From positions 124,001-188,000 of the forward strand of contig NZ_LFLU01000007.1 in assembly GCF_001189965.1 (NCBI RefSeq): DNA of 64,000 nt, written 5' to 3'. Shown here piece after piece: positions 45,389-52,806 of the stretch. Each line of letters opens with the position of its first letter. Position 1 is the stretch's first letter. The notes beneath the pieces were generated by a model, which made no database searches, was not told the origin of the DNA, and saw only the letters and a list, made by a program, of their open reading frames with translations. The stretch is from Herbaspirillum rhizosphaerae (lineage in GTDB: Bacteria > Pseudomonadota > Gammaproteobacteria > Burkholderiales > Burkholderiaceae_D). The translations under genes were made by a program, and so were the position numbers.

Positions 45389-45499
45389 GCCAGCTTGCAA
45401 AGCCTACGCCGGCGCGTTTTGTACAAAAAAAAGCAGATTCGTACAATAAAAAAAGATGACGGATGAACATCATGGCGTTTGTTTATCTCGTATTGCTTC

Positions 45500-45528
45500 T
45501 TGCACTTGCCGGCAATGCGCGTTAATGT
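45500..45528 (+). promoter_or_regulatory. Possible sigma-70-type promoter of the FixJ-like gene
   Basis: TTGCAC (45500-45505) and TAATGT (45523-45528) are separated by 17 bases. The distance to the ATG at 45593 is 64 bases, normal for a leader. Confidence 0.45.
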
Positions 45529-45592
45529 TTCTCCCGTAAAAATCAATGCACACCCCGTGCTCGTGGTGCAACAACTGTGACAGGAATACACC

Positions 45593-46213
45593 ATGGAAAA
45601 AATTGTTTTTGTCGTCGATGACGATGACAAGGTCAGAGATTCCTTAGTCCGCCTGCTGTCGTCCGCCGGCTATGCCGCGACGGGGTTCGCCTCGGCCGGA
45701 TTGTTCTTCGGCACGCCGCTTCCCGCCTCGCCGTGTTGCCTGATCCTGGACATGAAGATGCCGGGGTCGAGCGGATTTGACGTGGTCAAAAAGCTGGAAG
45801 AAAAAGGCGACGCCATCCCGGTGATTTTCATTTCCGGCTACGGCACCATCCCGGACACCGTGCAGGCCATGAAAGCCGGCGCCAGGGAATTCTTCACCAA
45901 GCCTGTCCATAGCGACCAGTTGCTCAACGCGGTGGAAGAGGCGCTGAGCGCCGCCGAAAAAAATATCGCCTCGCGCACCGAACACGCGGCCTCGACCATG
46001 CGTCTTGAAAAACTGACGCCGCGCGAGCGCGAGGTCCTTGAACTGGCCATCGGCGGCCTGCTCAACAAGCAGATCGCCACCGAACTCGGCATCAGCGAAA
46101 TCACCGCCAAGGTGCACAAACGCCGGGTCATGGATAAAATGGAGGCGAAGACGCTGGCCGACCTCGTACGGGCGGCGGAGCGGCTGCACATCTCCAGGGC
46201 CAGAAGCCGCTGA
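45593..46213 (+). CDS. Orphan FixJ-family response regulator
   Basis: A 206-residue response regulator. The receiver has VVDDDDKVRD, the Asp in LILDMKMPGSSGFDV and Lys in FFTKPVH. A LuxR-type helix-turn-helix follows (LTPREREVLELAIGGLLNKQ, then IATELGISEITAKVHKRRV). It is closely similar in layout to the FixJ-like regulator at 31.8 kb, so the two may bind related sites. No kinase gene is adjacent, so it may be served by one of the FixL-like kinases in the window. Ribosome binding site AGGA. Confidence 0.92.
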   Translation: MEKIVFVVDDDDKVRDSLVRLLSSAGYAATGFASAGLFFGTPLPASPCCLILDMKMPGSSGFDVVKKLEEKGDAIPVIFISGYGTIPDTVQAMKAGAREFFTKPVHSDQLLNAVEEALSAAEKNIASRTEHAASTMRLEKLTPREREVLELAIGGLLNKQIATELGISEITAKVHKRRVMDKMEAKTLADLVRAAERLHISRARSR

Positions 46214-46268
46214 AGGATTGCCAGGCTTGCTTGCGGCAACGTCCAACATACATTTCCAGAAAGATCGC

Positions 46269-46682
46269 ATGAACGTCACCGACGACACCCGCAACCGTTC
46301 GCAACTTGAGCAGCTCGCCAGGGAACTGCGCAAGATGCACAAGCAGCTGATCGATCATCAGTCGAAGAACTTTGGCGATGTCGGCAATCCTTTCGAACAT
46401 CTCCAGCTGGTGACGATGCATCCCGATTTCGCGTGGTTGCGCATCCTGTCCGAATTCATGGTGGCGCTGGATGAGCGGCTGGACGACAAGGAGCCGATTG
46501 ACGATGCCTCGGTGACAGCCTTCAGGCAGGCAGTGGAAGGCCTGATCGGCCCGGCGGAAGCGAGTCAGCCGGAATTCAGGCAGAAGTATCTGGCGGCATT
46601 GCACGACTCGCCCGATACCACCATGGTCCACGGCGGACTGCGTCTGGCGTTGGGACGGCTGGCGCGTCCGGCCGCGTCATAA
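46269..46682 (+). CDS. Unrecognised 137-residue soluble protein
   Basis: A mostly helical protein starting MNVTDDTRNRSQLEQLAREL with a coiled-coil-like first helix, then HPDFAWLRILSEFMVALDER and an acidic stretch. It has no signal peptide and no recognised domain. It lies 55 bases downstream of the FixJ-like gene on the same strand, so it may be cotranscribed. A strong terminator follows. I cannot assign a function. Confidence 0.7.
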   Translation: MNVTDDTRNRSQLEQLARELRKMHKQLIDHQSKNFGDVGNPFEHLQLVTMHPDFAWLRILSEFMVALDERLDDKEPIDDASVTAFRQAVEGLIGPAEASQPEFRQKYLAALHDSPDTTMVHGGLRLALGRLARPAAS

Positions 46683-46710
46683 CTCTGCGCCCTCCCGAAT
46701 CGGCAATCGC

Positions 46711-46752
46711 CGATAAAAAAAGCGCGCCTGCAACAGGCGCGCTTTTTTTCCT
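46711..46752. terminator. Bidirectional rho-independent terminator
   Basis: The stem AAGCGCGCCTG / CAGGCGCGCTT with loop CAA is flanked by A and T runs. It separates the unknown 137-residue gene (+) from the convergent dps-like gene (-). Confidence 0.92.
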
Positions 46753-46770
46753 CAAGACCAGACTTGTGCT

Positions 46771-47286
46771 TCAGCTGTGCCGTCCTGATTCGAACAGGAA
46801 CCACGCGCGCTGCTCCGCCTCGTCTATCCAGTTCTCCAGCAGGCTCGCCGTCGCCACGTCGCCATGCTCATCGCAGACGCCGTGCGTGGCGCGCATATAA
46901 CTGACCAGTCGCATGTTGTCCTGGTGCAGCTCGGCCAGCATGTCGGCGGGAGTGACGTAGTCGCTGTCGTTATCGGACAGGCGCTGCAGGTCGCAGATCT
47001 GTCCGGTTGAGCGCAAGGTCGTGCCGCCGATCTTGCGCACGCGTTCCGCCACAGGATCGGTGATCGCCAGTATCTGATCGGCCTGATCGTCCAGCAGCAG
47101 ATGGTAGTCGCGGAAGTACGGACCGGACATATGCCAGTGAAAGTTCTTGGTCTTCATGTACAAGGCGAAGATATCCGCCAGCAGGATGTTCAGCCCGCCG
47201 GAGATATCCTTCGTTGCCTCTGCAGACAAGGCGCTGGGTGTAGCCAGCGGCGCCATGCGTCGTTTTTCTGCATCTTTCTTGTCCAT
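46771..47286 (-). CDS. dps: Dps-family DNA-protection/ferritin-like protein
   Basis: A 171-residue ferritin-like protein. The ferroxidase and iron-ligand residues are present: KNFHWHMSGPYFRDYHLLLD, then DQADQILAITDPVAERVRKI. Dps dodecamers oxidise iron with hydrogen peroxide and may bind DNA through the Lys/Arg-rich N-terminus (MDKKDAEKRR). It is the last gene of a leftward run (amidohydrolase, DoxX, alpha/beta hydrolase, Dps) with only 11 bases to the previous gene, which suggests oxidative-stress control of the whole unit. Confidence 0.92.
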   Translation of the reverse strand: MDKKDAEKRRMAPLATPSALSAEATKDISGGLNILLADIFALYMKTKNFHWHMSGPYFRDYHLLLDDQADQILAITDPVAERVRKIGGTTLRSTGQICDLQRLSDNDSDYVTPADMLAELHQDNMRLVSYMRATHGVCDEHGDVATASLLENWIDEAEQRAWFLFESGRHS

Positions 47287-47297
47287 GTCTGTTCCGA

Positions 47298-48119
47298 TCA
47301 GGCTTGCAGGAAGCCGAGCAGGTCAAGGTTCAGCTGATCCTTGTGGGTAAAGCACAGCGCATGCGGCGCGCCCGGATACACCTTCAGTTGCGAACCCGGC
47401 ACTGCTGCTGCAGCGAGCTTGCCTGTTGCTTCCAGCGGCACGACCTGGTCGTCGTCGCCGTGGATCACCAGCGTCGGCAAGGTGAATTTCTTCATGTCTT
47501 CGCGGAAGTCGGTTTCGGAAAACGCGGTGACGCAGTCGATGGTGCCCTTGAGCGATGCCAGCAGTGCGATGTTCAGCGTCTGCGCCAGGACGCCGGCCGA
47601 GACCTTGCTGTCGGGACGGTTGGTGCCGTAGAACACCGCGCTGAAATCGCTGAGGAACTGTGCGCGGTCGGCGCGCAGGCCGTCCTTGATGCCGTCGAAC
47701 ACTTCCTTGGGCACGCCTTCCGGATGATTGTCGGTCTTGATGAAGATCGGCGTGACGGCGCCGACCAGCACCGCCTTGGACAGCCGCTTGACGCCGTGGC
47801 GACCGATATAGCGCGCCACATCGCCGCCGCCCATGGAGAAGCCGACCAGCACGGCTTCCTTCAGGTCCAGCGCTTCGATCAGTTCCGCCAGGTCATCGGC
47901 AAAGGTGTCGTAGTTGTAGCCGTCCCACGGCTGACTCGAACGGCCGAAACCGCGGCGGTCGTAGGCAATCACGCGATAGCCTTTTTCGGCCAGGAAATTC
48001 ATCTGGTATTCCCACATGTCGGCGTCCAGCGGCCAACCATGGCTGAAGATCACCGGCTGTCCCTTGCCCCAGTCCTTGAAGTAGATTTCCGTGCCGTCGC
48101 GCGTGGTAATTGTAGCCAT
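47298..48119 (-). CDS. Alpha/beta hydrolase, non-heme haloperoxidase-type
   Basis: A 273-residue cytoplasmic alpha/beta hydrolase of the non-heme chloroperoxidase/arylesterase type. It has [12 protein letters not shown] (oxyanion-hole region), the nucleophile Ser in [14 protein letters not shown], Asp in HGDDDQVVP and His in [13 protein letters not shown], so the catalytic triad is complete. The related gene at 59.3 kb is a clear paralogue with a Tat signal. The start is ATG 48119. It lies within a four-gene leftward run, 65 bases after the DoxX stop. Confidence 0.92.
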   Translation of the reverse strand: MATITTRDGTEIYFKDWGKGQPVIFSHGWPLDADMWEYQMNFLAEKGYRVIAYDRRGFGRSSQPWDGYNYDTFADDLAELIEALDLKEAVLVGFSMGGGDVARYIGRHGVKRLSKAVLVGAVTPIFIKTDNHPEGVPKEVFDGIKDGLRADRAQFLSDFSAVFYGTNRPDSKVSAGVLAQTLNIALLASLKGTIDCVTAFSETDFREDMKKFTLPTLVIHGDDDQVVPLEATGKLAAAAVPGSQLKVYPGAPHALCFTHKDQLNLDLLGFLQA

Positions 48120-48184
48120 GGTGTTGCTCCTGTAAAGAATTGCGATAGTGCCCGGTGCCGGGCGCGATAAAAATATGCCGGCGT

Positions 48185-48616
48185 TCAGCTTGCCTTGATG
48201 CTTGCGCCGGACGACAGCAGACGCCAGCGACCGGGGCCGCACAGCGCGATGGAAATGAAGATCACCAGCAGCAGCCAGCCGAACTGCCCGTCCGCGATGC
48301 TCCAGTCCGGATGCACCGCCAGCATGGCGATCAACAGCACGCCGATGATGGGCAGGCAGGCCAGGCGCGTGAACAGGCCGGCGGCTATCAGGATCGGGCA
48401 GACGAATTCCGCCAGGATGGCGGCCCACAGACTGAGCTGAGGCCCGAAGCCGAACGGGTCTTCGATCTTGGTCAGCTCGCTGCCGTAATGCAGGATCTTG
48501 GGCAAGCCGTGCACGTAGAACAGCATGAAGCTGCCGGCCACGCGCAGGAACAGCAAACCCAGATCGATCTGCGGAAGGAACAGGAGGGACTGCAGGAGAG
48601 ATTTGTTTTTAGTCAT
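48185..48616 (-). CDS. DoxX-family membrane protein
   Basis: A 143-residue protein with four hydrophobic segments (near 20-38, 62-80, 84-102 and 113-130). It belongs to the DoxX family: [20 protein letters not shown] is typical, and a Pro-rich loop is followed by an Asp-containing stretch. DoxX proteins are linked to quinone-related redox functions and oxidative stress in several bacteria. The start is 4 bases after the amidohydrolase stop, so the two are coupled. Confidence 0.87.
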   Translation of the reverse strand: MTKNKSLLQSLLFLPQIDLGLLFLRVAGSFMLFYVHGLPKILHYGSELTKIEDPFGFGPQLSLWAAILAEFVCPILIAAGLFTRLACLPIIGVLLIAMLAVHPDWSIADGQFGWLLLVIFISIALCGPGRWRLLSSGASIKAS

Positions 48617-48620
48617 GATG

Positions 48621-50486
48621 TCAGAAGGCAAAGCAACTGCAACCGAGGGCGCCCCAGAAACCGGCGTAATTCGACACCGGCACGGATGAACCGCGCGCGG
48701 TGTCGTGCGCGTGGCCGTGCACGCCGCAGGAACCGGCGCAGGCGTGCGGCAGCGCAGGCGCCTTTGCCTTCTTCGCCGCCGGACGATAATGTCCCGGCAC
48801 CAGCGAAACCGGCGACCAGTCCGGCAATACCGGAATCGGCGCAGGGCCGTGCGAAGAAAACTCGTCGTCCGCGTACACCACCTTGCCGCCGACAATGGTC
48901 ATGACCGACTCGATCGCCTTGATGTCGTCTTCGTGGACGCTGAAGAAATCCTTGCTCAGCACCGCCATGTCGGCCAGCTGGCCGGCCTTGATGCGGCCCT
49001 TCTTGTCCTGCTCGCTGGAGAACCAGGCGCTGCCGGCTGTCCACAGTTCGATTGCGGTTTCGCGCGGCAGGCGGCCGGCGGTGTCGTACAGCTTCATGCC
49101 GCCGACCGTGCGGCCCGACACCAGCCAGTACAGCGCGGTCCACGGGTTGTAGCTGGCCACGCGCGTGGCATCGGTGCCGCCGCCGACGGGTACGCCCATC
49201 TCCAGCATCTTGGCTACCGGCGGCGTGTGGCTGGCGGCGTCGGCGCCGTAACGCTCGGTGAAGTATTCGCCCTGAAACGCCATGCGGTGCTGGATCGCAA
49301 TCCCGCCGCCCAGCGCACGTACGCGTTCGATGTTCCTGGTGCTGATGGTTTCGGCATGGTCGAACATCCAGTGCAGGCCGTCGAAAGGAATCTCGCGATT
49401 GACCTTTTCAAAGACATTGAGCATGCGCTCGATGGATTCGTCATAGGTCGCATGCAGGCGGAACGGCCAGCGCTTGCTGACCAGATGGCGCACCACGCGC
49501 TCCAGCTCGTCTTCCATGCCGGGCGCCAGGTCGGGACGCGGTTCGACGAAATCCTCAAAGTCGGCAGCCGAGAACACCAGCATCTCGCCGGCGCCGTTGT
49601 GACGATAGAAATCGTCGCCCGTGCCGGGCGAGACCATATCGGTCCATTTCTGGAAATCTTCCAGCTCCGCGCCCTTGCGCTGGGTGAACAAGTTATAGGC
49701 GATGCGCAGGGTGAGTTGTCCATCCTTGGCCAACTGATCGACCACGGCGTAGTCTTCCGGATAATTCTGGAAGCCGCCGCCGGCGTCGATGGCGCTGGTC
49801 AGGCCCAGGCGATTGAGTTCGCGCATGAACTGACGCGTGGAGTTGACCTGATAGTCCAGCGGCAGCGTCGGCCCCTTGGCCAAGGTGGCGTACAGGATCA
49901 TCGCGTTCGGCCGCGCGATCAGCATGCCGGTCGGATTGCCGGCCTTGTCGCGCTGGATTTCGCCGCCCGGCGGATTCGGCGTGTCCTTGGTGTAGCCCAC
50001 CGCCTGCAACGCGGCGCGATTGAGCAAGGCGCGGTCGTACAGATGCAGCACGAACACCGGGGTGTCCGGCGCGGCGAGATTGAGTTCTTCTATGGTCGGC
50101 ATGCGGCGCTCGGCGAACTGGAACTCGGTCCAGCCGCCGACCACGCGCACCCACTGCGGATGTGGCGTGCGATCGGCCTGCGTCTTCAGCATGCGCAGCG
50201 CATCGACGACGGAAGGCACGCCTTCCCAGCGCAGCTCCAGGTTGTAGTTCAGGCCGCCGCGGATCAGATGCAGGTGCGAATCGTTGAGGCCCGGCACCAC
50301 GGTGCGGCCGCCGAGATCGATGACCTTGGTGTCGGCTTTCTTGTGCCGCATCACCGATTCGACATCGCCGACTTCGACGAATTTTCCATTGCTGATGGCG
50401 ACGGCGCTGGCGATCGGATTTTGCCGGTCGACGGTGTGAATTTTTCCGTTGATAAGAATCAAATCGGGTGCGGCGGTTGCGGTCAT
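48621..50486 (-). CDS. YtcJ-like metal-dependent amidohydrolase
   Basis: A 621-residue enzyme of the YtcJ-like amidohydrolase family. The metal-binding HxH is in GLNDSHLHLI; other conserved parts are WMFDHAETI and GGGTDATRVASYNPW. The substrate is unknown. The last 60 residues form an unusual tail with CAGSCGVHGHAHD, rich in Cys and His, which could bind metal. I chose ATG 50486, which has AGGAG with a 6-base spacer. It leads an operon with DoxX, alpha/beta hydrolase and Dps, and is divergent from the isochorismatase-family gene. Confidence 0.88.
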   Translation of the reverse strand: MTATAAPDLILINGKIHTVDRQNPIASAVAISNGKFVEVGDVESVMRHKKADTKVIDLGGRTVVPGLNDSHLHLIRGGLNYNLELRWEGVPSVVDALRMLKTQADRTPHPQWVRVVGGWTEFQFAERRMPTIEELNLAAPDTPVFVLHLYDRALLNRAALQAVGYTKDTPNPPGGEIQRDKAGNPTGMLIARPNAMILYATLAKGPTLPLDYQVNSTRQFMRELNRLGLTSAIDAGGGFQNYPEDYAVVDQLAKDGQLTLRIAYNLFTQRKGAELEDFQKWTDMVSPGTGDDFYRHNGAGEMLVFSAADFEDFVEPRPDLAPGMEDELERVVRHLVSKRWPFRLHATYDESIERMLNVFEKVNREIPFDGLHWMFDHAETISTRNIERVRALGGGIAIQHRMAFQGEYFTERYGADAASHTPPVAKMLEMGVPVGGGTDATRVASYNPWTALYWLVSGRTVGGMKLYDTAGRLPRETAIELWTAGSAWFSSEQDKKGRIKAGQLADMAVLSKDFFSVHEDDIKAIESVMTIVGGKVVYADDEFSSHGPAPIPVLPDWSPVSLVPGHYRPAAKKAKAPALPHACAGSCGVHGHAHDTARGSSVPVSNYAGFWGALGCSCFAF

Positions 50487-50842
50487 GGCTGACTCCTGAC
50501 GGTGCGATGGCATGGTCCCGGCGCCGGCGCTCTCCATGGTTTGCAAAAGCAAAAAAAGAAAATGCGCTAACCGGGATCAAGAAGAATGGAAGGAGTGTGC
50601 AAAATCGCGCAAGCGGCGTCTAGCTATACAAACAGATAATGGCGTGCCGGTTTGCTGCGACCTATGATGCGTCCCATGATGGCCGCTCCGTCTCCCCACA
50701 GGCATGTCTCGCGCCTCGGGATGGCATCTTGTTGACAGGCCGGCAACCGGATTTCCCGTTCGCCGTCTTGTTCAATTGTCATGAGCGGCCATCGTTTGCG
50801 ACACCGCATTCCCTGCCTCACCCACCTCACCAAGGATTAGAC
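50487..50842. other. Divergent intergenic region with a LysR-like box
   Basis: About 356 bases between the amidohydrolase operon and the isochorismatase-family gene. The LysR-like box at 50624-50642 lies about 140 bases from one start and 200 from the other. No gene is seen. Confidence 0.5.
50624..50642 (+). promoter_or_regulatory. LysR-like box between the amidohydrolase and isochorismatase-family genes
   Basis: CTATACAAACAGATAATGG contains a T-N11-A pattern and imperfect symmetry (TAT-N8-ATA). It matches the box at 59143-59161 at 16 of 19 bases. Confidence 0.5.
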
Positions 50843-51529
50843 ATGACGAACCCGAAACTCGAAGTATTGACCCCGACCAACTGTCAGATGATCTTCATCG
50901 ACCAGCAGCCGCAAATGGCTTTCGGCGTGCAATCGATGGACCGCCAGGTGCTCAAGAACAATACCGTGGCGCTGGCCAAGGCCGCCAAGGTATTCGGCAT
51001 TCCGACCATCATCACGACGGTCGAAACGGAAAGCTTCTCCGGACACACCTATCCGGAATTGCTCAACGTCTTCCCCGACAGCGACATCCTGGAACGCTCG
51101 TCGATGAATTCCTGGGACGACCAGAAAGTACGCGATGCGCTGGCCGCCAACGGCAAGAAGAAGGTCGTGGTCTCCGGCCTGTGGACCGAAGTCTGCAACA
51201 ACAGCTTTGCGCTGTGCGCGATGGCCGAAGGCGGCTATGAAATCTACATGGTGGCCGACGCCTCCGGCGGCACTTCAAAGGAAGCCCACGACTACGCCAT
51301 GCAGCGCATGATCCAGGCCGGCGTGGTGCCGGTGACCTGGCAACAAGTGATGCTGGAATGGCAACGCGACTGGGCCCGCAAGGAATCCTACAACGCCGTG
51401 ATGGACATCGTGCGCGAACACTCGGGCGCCTACGGCATGGGCGTGGATTACGCCTACACCATGGTGCACAAGGCGCCGGCACGCGACGTCGGCAACCACA
51501 AGACGCTGGCGCCGGTTCCTGCGAAATAA
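50843..51529 (+). CDS. Isochorismatase-family hydrolase (YcaC-like)
   Basis: A 228-residue cysteine hydrolase. The catalytic Asp lies in QMIFIDQQPQMAF, and the catalytic Cys in GLWTEVCNNSFALCAMAEGG. YcaC-type members are octameric and have unknown substrates. The start is ATG 50843. It is divergent from the amidohydrolase operon and precedes two XapX genes. Confidence 0.9.
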   Translation: MTNPKLEVLTPTNCQMIFIDQQPQMAFGVQSMDRQVLKNNTVALAKAAKVFGIPTIITTVETESFSGHTYPELLNVFPDSDILERSSMNSWDDQKVRDALAANGKKKVVVSGLWTEVCNNSFALCAMAEGGYEIYMVADASGGTSKEAHDYAMQRMIQAGVVPVTWQQVMLEWQRDWARKESYNAVMDIVREHSGAYGMGVDYAYTMVHKAPARDVGNHKTLAPVPAK

Positions 51530-51621
51530 ACGCAACGATATCGTTGCTTCATCGTCCGCCGGTTGCGGTCCGGCCGGCGGACGGAATCGAATGTTGAGTC
51601 CATGCAGGACATGCGCAGATC

Positions 51622-51789
51622 ATGACAATTTATCTTTTATCGCTGGGTGCGGGAATACTGATCGGCGTGATGTACGCGCTGTTCAAGGTCCGCTCGCCGG
51701 CGCCGCCGGGCATCGCCCTGATCGGCCTGCTGGGCATGGTGCTGGGCGAACCGCTGCTGCCGATGCTGCGCCACTGGTTTGCCGGCTGA
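51622..51789 (+). CDS. XapX-domain protein, first of a tandem pair
   Basis: A 55-residue protein with two hydrophobic segments and the XapX signature KVRSPAPPGIALIGLLGMVL. XapX proteins are very short membrane proteins of unknown function. It is followed after 58 bases by a second XapX gene, related by tandem duplication. The stop codon lies inside a 12-bp tandem repeat. Confidence 0.85.
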   Translation: MTIYLLSLGAGILIGVMYALFKVRSPAPPGIALIGLLGMVLGEPLLPMLRHWFAG

Positions 51790-51829
51790 TGGTCCGGCTG
51801 ACTGCCCGGCTGATTGTCCGGTTGATATT
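51782..51829. repeat. Four-copy imperfect 12-bp tandem repeat between XapX genes
   Basis: The unit CCGGCTGANNGN occurs at 51782, 51794 and 51806, with a fourth, more degenerate copy at 51818. It starts within the last codons of the first XapX gene and fills most of the spacer, probably through slippage. Confidence 0.85.
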
Positions 51830-51847
51830 GCGCTTCAGGAAAACCAT

Positions 51848-52123
51848 ATGAAACCTTATCTGATCTCTCTGTTGATGGGCGTGCTGGCAGGCGTGGTCTA
51901 TGCACTGCTGGAAGTACGTTCGCCGGCGCCGCCCGTCGTTGCCTTGCTCGGCCTGCTCGGCATGCTGATCGGCGAACAGCTGGTGCCTGCCTTCAGGCGC
52001 AAGTTGTCGGGCGAGCCGCTGACGGCGGCATGGTTCCGCAGCGAATGCGTGCCGAAGATCACCGGTGCGCCGCCCAGGGATCGCGCTGCGGAAAAAACCG
52101 GCGACAAGCGAACGCCGCAATAA
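51848..52123 (+). CDS. XapX-domain protein, second of a tandem pair
   Basis: A 91-residue paralogue of the preceding protein: EVRSPAPPVVALLGLLGMLI matches it. A C-terminal charged extension of about 45 residues (KITGAPPRDRAAEK) has no match in the first copy. The start is ATG 51848; the upstream in-frame extension is read-through of the 12-bp repeat and is unlikely to be coding. Confidence 0.82.
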   Translation: MKPYLISLLMGVLAGVVYALLEVRSPAPPVVALLGLLGMLIGEQLVPAFRRKLSGEPLTAAWFRSECVPKITGAPPRDRAAEKTGDKRTPQ

Positions 52124-52401
52124 TCGGGGCAGGACAATCAAGGCAAGGACACCCGCAAGACAACAACAAGAGTGAGACGGTCAGGCGACCAGAACCGACA
52201 ATAACAAAGCGCCTGCTTTCCCGCCAACAGCTTCCGGATGCAAAACCGCCCGATTGGCAGCGACGAGAGACGAAGGAAGAGAACTTCCGATCCGATGTTT
52301 GTCGCTACAATCGTGCTTTTCCAAAAAAATCTGCGCGGCAGGATAGGTCATCCCGGCGTCATCCGATCCGGGTCGTCAGATAAGTCAGCGGTGGAGGCAC
52401 C

Positions 52402-52806
52402 ATGCACAACGGAGAGCATCACCACGCGGCGCAATCGCTGATCGCCGTCATCGACGACGATCATGCCGTCAGGACCGCCTTGCGCAATCTGCTTCATTCC
52501 GCCGGCTATGAAACCTGCAGCTTCGAGTCGGCCGAAGAATTCCTGGCCGGCGACTGCCTGCACACGGCCAAGTGTGCCATCATGGACGTCAGGCTCAGCG
52601 CCATGAACGGCTTCGAACTGCAACAACACCTGACCGGCCTGCAGGTCGTGCTGCCGGTGATTTTCGTTTCCGGCAATGCCTCTCCGGCCGAGCGGGCGCG
52701 CGCAATCGAGCTGGGCGCCGTGGCGTTTTTGTGCAAACCTATCAATGCCGATATTTTGTTGACCTATATCAAGCGCGTCGTCGCAACTTCCGGAGAACAA
52801 GAGTGA
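52402..52806 (+). CDS. Single-domain response regulator upstream of a hybrid kinase
   Basis: A 134-residue receiver with no output domain. It has AVIDDDHAVRT, the phospho-acceptor Asp in CAIMDVRLSAMNGFEL and Lys in FLCKPIN. Its stop overlaps the GTG start of the hybrid kinase (GTGA), so the two are translationally coupled and probably interact. Without an output domain it may act as a phosphate relay, sink or protein-binding switch. Ribosome binding site GGAGG. Confidence 0.9.
   Translation: MHNGEHHHAAQSLIAVIDDDHAVRTALRNLLHSAGYETCSFESAEEFLAGDCLHTAKCAIMDVRLSAMNGFELQQHLTGLQVVLPVIFVSGNASPAERARAIELGAVAFLCKPINADILLTYIKRVVATSGEQE

Larger units (their letters stand above)
45208..45592. other. Divergent, locally AT-rich intergenic region
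   Basis: About 385 bases between the DUF1275 and FixJ-like genes. It holds the LysR-like box at 45319-45337, an inverted repeat TGTCAGG-GTTT-CCTGACA at 45371-45388, two GTACAA motifs near 45420-45450 and a promoter-like pair at 45500-45528. The A-rich tracts near 45420-45460 stand out from the GC-rich background. Confidence 0.55.
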
